Shown here in pieces: positions 43,005 to 51,100 of a stretch of DNA of 53,769 nt. Below the pieces are notes generated by a model. The model did no database searches. It was not told the DNA's origin and saw nothing but the letters and a program-made list of their open reading frames with translations. How positions within the stretch are numbered: the stretch's first letter is position 1; the number at the start of each line of letters is the position of its first letter. This stretch comes from an uncultured Candidatus Saccharibacteria bacterium (GTDB lineage Bacteria; Patescibacteriota; Saccharimonadia; Saccharimonadales; Saccharimonadaceae). Position numbers and translations under genes: made by a program. The stretch spans positions 1-53,769 of the forward strand of contig CAMPEU010000011.1 of the NCBI GenBank assembly GCA_946804195.1. Direction: 5' to 3'.

Positions 43005-43472
43005 ATGTTTAAAAACATGCCTCAAAAGAAGCGTGCAGAACTTATGCAGGGCTTTTTTGAATTCATCAAGTTACAAATAGCGGGTAACGTCCCCGTCTGG
43101 GGAACCCTTGGCTTATTTGCGCTACTTGATCAGGTGTTTTATGCTAATGACTACTGGGCATTGCTAGTGTCGACCGTAGCCGCATATACATTATTCTACT
43201 TTATTAGCGATATATGGGTTTTCAGCCGTACCCGTAATAGCCGGAACAAAACAACTGAAATCTGGCGATTCATCGTATTCACAAGTTTTAGCGCCCTACT
43301 TATTTTTAACTTAAACTGGTTCCTAAACCAGTATTTCGGCATCTCTTTGTACGTTGCTCAATTTATATCAGCAGGTTTATCAATATTTTGGACATTTCCT
43401 GGATACAAGTTCTGGGTTTTTTCATCCGTAAAAAATCATCGCAAACTAAGTGCTAAAAAATCTAAGCGATAA
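43005..43472 (+). CDS. GtrA family membrane protein
   Basis: About 155 residues with four hydrophobic segments (VPVWGTLGLFALLDQVF, WALLVSTVAAYTLFYFI, FIVFTSFSALLIFNL, LYVAQFISAGLSIFWTF) and the GtrA-like pattern ending FPGYKFWVF. GtrA proteins flip or present polyprenyl-linked sugars for cell-surface glycosylation. I start it at the ATG at 43005. The stop touches the stop of the convergent S1C-like gene. Confidence 0.88.
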   Translation: MFKNMPQKKRAELMQGFFEFIKLQIAGNVPVWGTLGLFALLDQVFYANDYWALLVSTVAAYTLFYFISDIWVFSRTRNSRNKTTEIWRFIVFTSFSALLIFNLNWFLNQYFGISLYVAQFISAGLSIFWTFPGYKFWVFSSVKNHRKLSAKKSKR

Positions 43473-45971
43473 CTACTTGTAGAACGGATCTTCACTTGAT
43501 GATGTAGGTGGTGTTTGTTGCTGACCAACCACCGGAGGTTCCTGTCCGCCCGGTTGCGTTGACCCCTGGGTTGTATTTGGTACCGAGGGTGCAGTAGTGG
43601 GGTTATACGTAGCTTGGGGCTGTATAGGGGACGTGGATGGAGTTTCGGCACCATAATGGCCAACCTGCAGCATACTAATGCGGCGCTTGTGTAATCGATA
43701 AAATACCGTCAACAAGCCAGTTGCTAAGATGAGTGACACCAGAGAAACAATCATCACAAACTGCAATTGATTCATGAATGAGGTATCTTTTTCACTGCCC
43801 TGCAAACTAATCGATAACTCCTTTGATGGTGTCGCCCAACGATTAAACCTGTATGAATTGCCGGCTGTGCTAAACGAGCTTGTACTCGCCGAATAATTAG
43901 AGGCTAGGAACTGATCAGCGCCATCACGCCACTGTGTCGCCAAATTACCGCCAGTGTCGAGCGTAATATTACTTTGTTCGACAAGGTTTAATAATTCAGA
44001 TGCCGAACGAATAGTTCCACCGGCAAAACATTGTTGATCTGGGCAATAAAGCAATCCATATACCGCAAATCCTATCAACTCACCGTTACTATTAAATACG
44101 GGGGCGCCGTCATTGCCGGGCAAGACAGGCTTATCGGTTTGTAACAGTTGCTGCCCATCCTTTTTGTATGCCTGATCAACCTTGCTAACCGTAGCGACCG
44201 GCAAATCACGTACTCCATCAACCGTCAGAGTACTATCGGTGTATGCCGTAAAGCCAATCGTACTCACAACATCATCCGACTGTGTTGTCTCTTGTTGTGC
44301 TATAGGAACGCTAGGAAAGCTACCTTTGACCTTGAGTAACCCCGTATCACTATCTGGCGTAGTGCTACCGAATACATATTGAACTGCTTTTTCTGCATCA
44401 TAATCAGAGCTAACGTAATCCGCTTCGAGTACGCTATCCGAATACGCAAAGGCGGGTTTTAGCGCATCGTTACGATTAACAACAATTGGCTTATCGGTCG
44501 GCTGAATTGCGTATGTGTATTCCTCTTTGACTGGTGTAATGTAATTGCTTGGAATAATTAATCCAAGGTTTTGTATCTTCGCGAGAGCCTCTTGGTCTCC
44601 CGTTAATGCACCCGTCATAAAGTACTCTGCGTCAGATTCTAAGATAATTTTTGCTTCGAGTAGATAATCAAGAACTCTCTGCAATCGATCCAGCGTTGAC
44701 TCGCGATTAGGAGCAAAGTTTATATACCCATTGATAGCGGCTTTTTTCTGCGTACGAATTGCGTGGCCTGTCGTCGCAATATATCCGTCACTAGATACCA
44801 GTACGCCACTAGCAACATTACCAACACACGCATCTGTGAGCGTCGTTGCTGTTTCTCCATCCTCAAACTTGAGATCCAAATCAGCACAGTACAATGTACC
44901 TACACGAACGACACTCGGCTGTGATTTGGCGATTGACCTTAACGCTGCGCCGTCACTGTAATATTCTGGCGTAATAGTTAGCAGATTCGTTCCGTCGGTA
45001 GAGGCCCCGTCCGTAGTCTTTAATGTCGTCTGCGCGAGGCGCGCTAACGGATACGCATAAGATACATCTTCAGCCTCCGCTTTGCCTGCGGGTGTAATTT
45101 CGGATGCCTGTGGCTGAACAAATACTATAGTGTCAAATACCTGCTCGACGAGACTCGCGGCACTAACGTTAGTCGGACGTACATTACTAATACAGACAGA
45201 GTACGGCTGATCAAACTGAATTGTATAATAACAGTCGTCATACTTGGTGTTGGATATCCGATAATTTTCATTTGTCGTCGTATACCGCACACGCTGGTAT
45301 TCAATATCATTGATCGTCGTATTTGATGGCTTTGTCGCCTCAATAGTCACAAAAGTATTGTCATCTGCGACTTTTTTAGCCGCGCGCTTGTCACCATCTA
45401 ATTTCACAAACAAACTGAGTTTCGACAGGTCTTTATTTTCAGAAAGCTTGGACGCATCATCCAGCTTTTTTGTGCTCATAGTTGCGAACACTTCAAGCTC
45501 GGGAGGAAGTGTAACAAGTGCGCGTGATGATTCGACACTTTCAATCGGCCTAATTCGGGTATAGTTGTACGCTCGCTCCGTACGCAAATCGTTGTTTTCG
45601 TATGTCTGACCAGACAAAACTGCAACACTTTCATCAGTACCCGCCGTGCTATCACCTACTTCGGCGTAACTGGTATATAGCCGATTATCGTAATTAAGTG
45701 AAAAACCGACATCAGATTTTACATTGACACGTTTTAGGGTTTGTTCGGGTGGTTGTAATACATCAGCGAATTTCTGCCTTGCTCCAGCGTCTACCGCGGT
45801 AGTCAGGGGAACAATAAAGAACAACCCGACGCCAACTAAAACGGCCACAATAATTGTGGTTATTAGCGACCATTTCACAATCCGCCCCAGAGGCGACTGA
45901 TGCTGATACACCTTTTGCCGAATGTCCTGGGACTCCTGTGGTATGTAGGGGTTCGTCGACGAATCTTCCAT
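43473..45971 (-). CDS. Membrane-anchored S1C-type (trypsin-like) protein with substituted catalytic serine
   Basis: 832 residues. A cytoplasmic N-terminal tail (1-33), TM1 (about 34-56), a large extracytoplasmic region (about 57-715), TM2 (about 720-742) and a Pro/Thr/Gln-rich cytoplasmic tail. The trypsin-like fold shows ASGVLVSSDGYIATTGHAI (His at 403, as in TAAHC) and VLPGNDGAPVFNSNGELIGF, where the usual GNSGGP serine is Asp 621. The enzyme is probably inactive, perhaps a surface scaffold or binding protein. The starting ATG follows TATAAC by 7 bases. Confidence 0.75.
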   Translation of the reverse strand: MEDSSTNPYIPQESQDIRQKVYQHQSPLGRIVKWSLITTIIVAVLVGVGLFFIVPLTTAVDAGARQKFADVLQPPEQTLKRVNVKSDVGFSLNYDNRLYTSYAEVGDSTAGTDESVAVLSGQTYENNDLRTERAYNYTRIRPIESVESSRALVTLPPELEVFATMSTKKLDDASKLSENKDLSKLSLFVKLDGDKRAAKKVADDNTFVTIEATKPSNTTINDIEYQRVRYTTTNENYRISNTKYDDCYYTIQFDQPYSVCISNVRPTNVSAASLVEQVFDTIVFVQPQASEITPAGKAEAEDVSYAYPLARLAQTTLKTTDGASTDGTNLLTITPEYYSDGAALRSIAKSQPSVVRVGTLYCADLDLKFEDGETATTLTDACVGNVASGVLVSSDGYIATTGHAIRTQKKAAINGYINFAPNRESTLDRLQRVLDYLLEAKIILESDAEYFMTGALTGDQEALAKIQNLGLIIPSNYITPVKEEYTYAIQPTDKPIVVNRNDALKPAFAYSDSVLEADYVSSDYDAEKAVQYVFGSTTPDSDTGLLKVKGSFPSVPIAQQETTQSDDVVSTIGFTAYTDSTLTVDGVRDLPVATVSKVDQAYKKDGQQLLQTDKPVLPGNDGAPVFNSNGELIGFAVYGLLYCPDQQCFAGGTIRSASELLNLVEQSNITLDTGGNLATQWRDGADQFLASNYSASTSSFSTAGNSYRFNRWATPSKELSISLQGSEKDTSFMNQLQFVMIVSLVSLILATGLLTVFYRLHKRRISMLQVGHYGAETPSTSPIQPQATYNPTTAPSVPNTTQGSTQPGGQEPPVVGQQQTPPTSSSEDPFYK

Positions 45972-45978
45972 GCTTATG

Positions 45979-45984
45979 GTTATA
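45979..45984 (-). promoter_or_regulatory. -10-like element before the S1C-like gene
   Basis: TATAAC on the minus strand, 7 bases before the ATG at 45971. It deviates from consensus at the last base. Confidence 0.35.
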
Positions 45985-46041
45985 GCTTAGCACAGATGAA
46001 AAGCTCATGCTAGCACTAGGTGAGGACGCTTCGTAGACAAA

Positions 46042-48015
46042 TTATCGCATCTTATTGCGAATTTCAGCGATCATATCACGAAGTTCTGCAGCATGCTCGA
46101 AGTCTAGATTCGCACTTGCAAGATCCATCTGGCCAGTCAAGTCCTTCACGAGGCTTTTATACTCATCTTTAGGAATCTTTTTCAAATCCAGCTTAGGCTT
46201 TTTATCGTCTTTCATCGGAATAATCGCACGAAGACCCTCGCCAATCGCCTTGTTTACGCTCGTTGGAGTAATATTGTGTTCGCTATTGAATTCTTGCTGG
46301 ATATCACGTCGACGATTGGTTTCATCGATAGCCGCCTGCATCGATCGCGTAATCTTATCACCATATAAGAATACCGTACCCTCGACATGACGCGCAGCGC
46401 GACCAATTGTTTGGATTAGCGCACTCTCACTTCGCAAAAAACCTTCTTTGTCGGCATCGATAATCGCAACCATACTCACTTCGGGCAAATCCAACCCTTC
46501 ACGCAAAAGATTAATTCCAACCAAAACATCGTAGACACCGCTACGTAAATCCTTCAAAATATCACCGCGTTCTAACGTGTCGACATCGCTATGAATATAT
46601 GCCGTTTTGATACTCAAATCTTGTAGATACTGGGTGAGGTCTTCAGCCATCCGCTTGGTCAATGTCGTCACTAAGACACGTTGTTTTTTTGCAATTCTCT
46701 CGCGGATTTCTGCAATCAAATCATCAATCTGACCTTTGGTCGGGCGAACAATGATTTGCGGATCAATGAGTCCTGTCGGTCGAATAATTTGCTGCGCTGG
46801 CGCTGGACTATGAGCCAGTTCGTACTCACCCGGTGTCGCCGAGACGTACACTACCTGATTAATATGTTTTTCAAATTCATCAAATCGTAGCGGACGATTA
46901 TCAAGCGCAGAGGGCATTCGAAAGCCGTGTTCTACGAGCACTTCTTTGCGGGCGCGGTCACCATTATACATACCACGTACCTGTGGTAAGGATTGATGGC
47001 TCTCGTCAACGAGCAGTAGCCAGTCATCAGGGAAATAATCGAGTAATGTTGCGGGTTGATCACCTGGCTCACGATTGGTCAAATAACGACTATAGTTTTC
47101 GATACCTTTTACAAATCCTGTTTGCTCTAACATTTCGATGTCATACTTAGTTCGCTGAGCAAGTCGTTGTGCCTCGAGGTGTTTGTCATGTTTTTCGAAC
47201 CATTTCAATCGTTCATCAAACTCTTGCTTGATACCATCAATTGCATGCGCCAGCTTGTCCTTTGGTGTTGCATAATGGCTAGAGGGAAATATTTGTAGCT
47301 CCTGAGGTTCGCTCAAGATTTCACCCGTTAATGGGTCTATACGCGTAATCCTTTCTAGTTCATCACCAAAAAATTCTATGCGATATGCAACATCACTACC
47401 AGCTGGATATACATCAACCACGTCACCTTTAACTCGAAATGTTCCACGAGCAAAATCGATATCATTACGTTTGTATTGAATATCTGTTAATTGTCGAATG
47501 AATTTGTCCTGTAGACGCCGTTCGCCTGTGCGTAATTGAATTGACATACTGGCATAGTCATCAGGATTACCGATACCATAAATACAACTAACACTTGCAA
47601 TAATGATTGTATCGCGTCGTGTCAAAAGTGCTGACGTAGCGGCATGTCGCAACCTATCAATTTCTTCGTTGATCTGACTATCTTTTTCGATATACGTATC
47701 GCTCGATGCAATGTAAGCCTCCGGCTGATAGTAATCAAAATAGCTGACGAAGTAGTGCACTTCACTATCGGGGAAAAACGATTTAAATTCGCTATACAAT
47801 TGAGCGGCGAGTGTTTTGTTATGCACCAAAACAAGTGTTGGAACATTACGCGCGGCAATAATGTTCGCCATTGTGAATGTCTTGCCGCTGCCGGTCACAC
47901 CAAGCAATGTCTGTTCGTGCTCGCCGGCATCTAGACCTTTGAGTAATTGAGCAATAGCCGCTGGCTGATCGCCTGTCGGTTGATAATTTGTCTCTAGTCG
48001 AAACTCCTGACTCAT
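46042..48015 (-). CDS. uvrB: Excinuclease ABC subunit B
   Basis: 657 residues. Walker A GVTGSGKT is at 39-46; the beta-hairpin segment ([19 protein letters not shown]) follows. Helicase motifs [11 protein letters not shown] and [12 protein letters not shown] are intact, and the C terminus ends in the UVR motif ([16 protein letters not shown]) that binds UvrC. It verifies DNA damage in nucleotide excision repair. The ATG is 6 bases after an extended -10. Confidence 0.97.
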   Translation of the reverse strand: MSQEFRLETNYQPTGDQPAAIAQLLKGLDAGEHEQTLLGVTGSGKTFTMANIIAARNVPTLVLVHNKTLAAQLYSEFKSFFPDSEVHYFVSYFDYYQPEAYIASSDTYIEKDSQINEEIDRLRHAATSALLTRRDTIIIASVSCIYGIGNPDDYASMSIQLRTGERRLQDKFIRQLTDIQYKRNDIDFARGTFRVKGDVVDVYPAGSDVAYRIEFFGDELERITRIDPLTGEILSEPQELQIFPSSHYATPKDKLAHAIDGIKQEFDERLKWFEKHDKHLEAQRLAQRTKYDIEMLEQTGFVKGIENYSRYLTNREPGDQPATLLDYFPDDWLLLVDESHQSLPQVRGMYNGDRARKEVLVEHGFRMPSALDNRPLRFDEFEKHINQVVYVSATPGEYELAHSPAPAQQIIRPTGLIDPQIIVRPTKGQIDDLIAEIRERIAKKQRVLVTTLTKRMAEDLTQYLQDLSIKTAYIHSDVDTLERGDILKDLRSGVYDVLVGINLLREGLDLPEVSMVAIIDADKEGFLRSESALIQTIGRAARHVEGTVFLYGDKITRSMQAAIDETNRRRDIQQEFNSEHNITPTSVNKAIGEGLRAIIPMKDDKKPKLDLKKIPKDEYKSLVKDLTGQMDLASANLDFEHAAELRDMIAEIRNKMR

Positions 48016-48021
48016 CTGTTA

Positions 48022-48030
48022 ATTATAACA
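48022..48030 (-). promoter_or_regulatory. Extended -10 promoter, leaderless start of uvrB
   Basis: TG-T-TATAAT on the minus strand, then TAACAG and ATG at 48015 (6-base gap), no Shine-Dalgarno sequence. The clearest of the leaderless-type starts in the window. Confidence 0.7.
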
Positions 48031-48046
48031 TGTCGTCCTGCACTCA

Positions 48047-48166
48047 CTAACCTGTTACCGTGTCATAAAACGTCGGTGCATCCGCCGGGGACTCCGTCAC
48101 GCTGTCACTCTCACGCAATGTATGAATAACGGGGGACGTATTTTCAAAACTGCAACCTATGACTCC
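48047..48166 (-). pseudogene. Possible coding remnant after the tail-fibre-like gene
   Basis: A frame offset from the tail-fibre reading frame is open for about 39 codons and ends at TAG (48047-48049). Its translation, containing TLRESDSVTESPADAPTFYD, looks like real protein rather than random sequence. There is no ATG or ribosome site. It could be the remnant of another surface gene, or a frame-shifted tail. Support is weak. Confidence 0.25.
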
Positions 48167-51100
48167 AAGTTAACTGTTAAGACGTCCCACTTTGAATCGG
48201 TAACATTATATCTCGCACCAATATACATGGTTTTGTTTATGACGGTTGTTGTCGGTAGCGTCACACCAATTGCTCGCCACGATGCTCCCCAGGTAATGGC
48301 CCTCGCCGTACCGTTATCTTTGATGCGAATGAGAATTGATTGTCCGTCACTAGGTGTCCCACTCAAATTACTCGATAAGGATGTAATGTCGGTTGCTAGC
48401 GCCGTAATATTGTATTGGTCGTAGTCGTCGGTATTAATAGACGGCGTTGCTGAACTAGTAGTTGAACCGACCCGAGCGGTGATGCTCTTATTAGTTAGGA
48501 CATCGGTTGAGGTACGAGAAACAATTGTATCCGTTGTTGGTGCTGGGAGGGTCAGATTTTGTGGAGCCGCTGATGAAGAATTTTGAATAATTTTCGCATT
48601 ATAGCTACTGCCCTGAATATATAAATTAGTTGTGTTTAATGTATAAATGTTGGTATTGCCATTACCACCGAATACTGGTCTGAACTGTATATCCGTTGCG
48701 CCCCATGTAAATGCAGCATTGCCAGAACTAGGGTCTAAAATGTGCCACAAAGTCTGATCGCTCCACCCGGAGGTGCCCTGCGACCAAACAAATAACCCCG
48801 TTGGATTGACCGATCCCGACATGTCCGACGAGCGGGACAGGCTAAGATTGGTGATATTATCAGTAACGGTATAGATGCCATTAGCTGGCTGTGCGGTAGT
48901 GGTATATGACGACCCAACCCCAGTAGACGCCGGGGCGTTGATAATTAGTATGCGATCACCTATAGCAGGTGCGTACCCGCCATTAACGGTTGTACCGGCT
49001 ATCTGCGAAACTGTGCCCGATACGATTGTGAAGGTTTCAGAACCTAGAGCAACTGCCTGAACAGGTTCAAGCATACCGCTGACACCCCCGGAAGGAGCCG
49101 ACCATGTACCGTCACCACGAAGGTAGGTACTACTAGACGGTGCACCTGTCACAGCCGGTATGCCGGTTACAGATGAAATGATAGGATTACCACCAGCTTT
49201 AACGACACCCGTACCTTGCGTAATCAAGTTCAAGTCATGATTTGTATCCGCGCCACCCGCATGTAGCGTTGGGGTTTGGCCAGAATCAGCGTAAATAGTG
49301 ACTGATCCAGCACCTTTTGGATAGAGTACTAATCCAATATCGCTATCACTACCGGCCGCCTTAAGCTCAGGAGATGCCCCCGATGTTCCATATAGCGAGC
49401 CACCACCACGTGGGAGGAATGTGCCCGATGCTAGTGACGAATCATAACCCACAACATACATTTGTGTAATTCGAAAATTACCTGTCGTGATAAAATTCGA
49501 CAATGTAAAGCGTATTTTGCTAAACCCGTTAGCCCCATCATAACTTCCGCTATCATAAGCGCCCGCCCAATGATGACCCGACTCCTCATCGGTCGCTGAA
49601 TAAAGACTAATCCATGTTGTCGCTATTGGATCATAGATTTCTATGACAACATCTTTTGCTGTACACCAAGGCGTCATAACGATACCAATAGTCGCTCCCC
49701 AATTAAAAGTCCTGTGATTAGTCACCTCCACAACAACTACATCAGTAGCGGCATTGGCGAGACTAAAGGATTGTGCTGTTGTGGCATCCGGTAAGAACGG
49801 ATTCTCATTGCCGGTCGGGGTAGCAGGGGCGGCATTTAATGTGTAAGAGACCGATCCGCCGCGCTGGCTATTGTACGCAATATCATTAACGATGTGTGGG
49901 AGTGTATTAAAACCACTTGACTCCGGATGCAGGTCTAGCGTGGTGCCATATAGCAAGGTGCCAGATTGCGTGTTCAATACAGGTATATCACTTGCCGTGG
50001 CGACTTTTACGCCGTTGGCCTGTACAACTCCCGTACCCTTAGTCACTAGATTCAAGTTAACGTCCGAACTCGACCCGTTTGCAGAGAAATTCGCAGTGCT
50101 GTTTGAGCCAGCGAACATCGTTACATGACCCGTTCCTTTTGGTTTCAACGTTAAGTTTATGTTCGTATCGCTACCATTTGCATTAAGTTGTATATAGCCA
50201 TCACCGGAGGGTGAAGTCTCAATGCCAAGGTAGTTGACCGCTGAGGAGCTCCAGGAATCATTTGATATTAGCGGATTATCGTTGGAATCCAAGATTGAAT
50301 CACTGAGATTAGGATAACTGAGAGTTTTATTGGTGAGAGTTTGTGTGCCGGAAATTGTAGTAACCTCGGTGCCGTTGGCCTGAACGACACCAGTACCCTT
50401 GGTTAGGAGGTTCAGATATACATTTGTATCCGTACCCGATGCTCCTACCACCGCACCATTACCGGTATCTGTACCCATAGTATAGATATAATTGACTGCA
50501 CTTGCACTCTGCTGACGTGTCTGGAACATATAATTACCATCACCGGAGAAAACGTTAAGACTACCTGAGCCCTTAGAATAAAGACTCATGCTAACATCGC
50601 TATCGGAACCATCAGTCTTTATATTTGCACCATAGCCTGTTGCCCCATTTTCTATTCTTAAATAGTTCACAGCGCCAGCACCTGAGTACGTATCAAATAT
50701 CGTATTACCGTTGCTGTCTTTTATAAGTGGTGATTCAAGAGTTTTGTTAGAGAGAGTTTGCGTAGATGTAACATCGACAACCCGCTCTCCAAACGCAGTT
50801 ACACCATTGGAGCTAACGTTATTAATGGATCCCGAAGGAACGGCCGACTGCCAATTGGAATTTGTATTGTAGGTCAGCGTACTACCACTACCTATTCGTT
50901 TGGACAATTCATAGATATTGAAGCCACCGTAATCGTCCCCCTTCTTCATCCACAGCTGCATATCAGAAGACCATCCGTCACTGATAACCTTAAAGGAATC
51001 ATTGTCGATTAGATAACCACCGCCACCTTTGGCGATAATATCGACATCTACGTCCGGGGTTTGACCGGTACTGTTTGCACGAAAGAACACTGAGATGATT

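Noticed and set aside
42942-43025. Longer start for the ABC ATPase
   Set aside because: The extension would read through its own -10 box and the divergent gtrA-like promoter.
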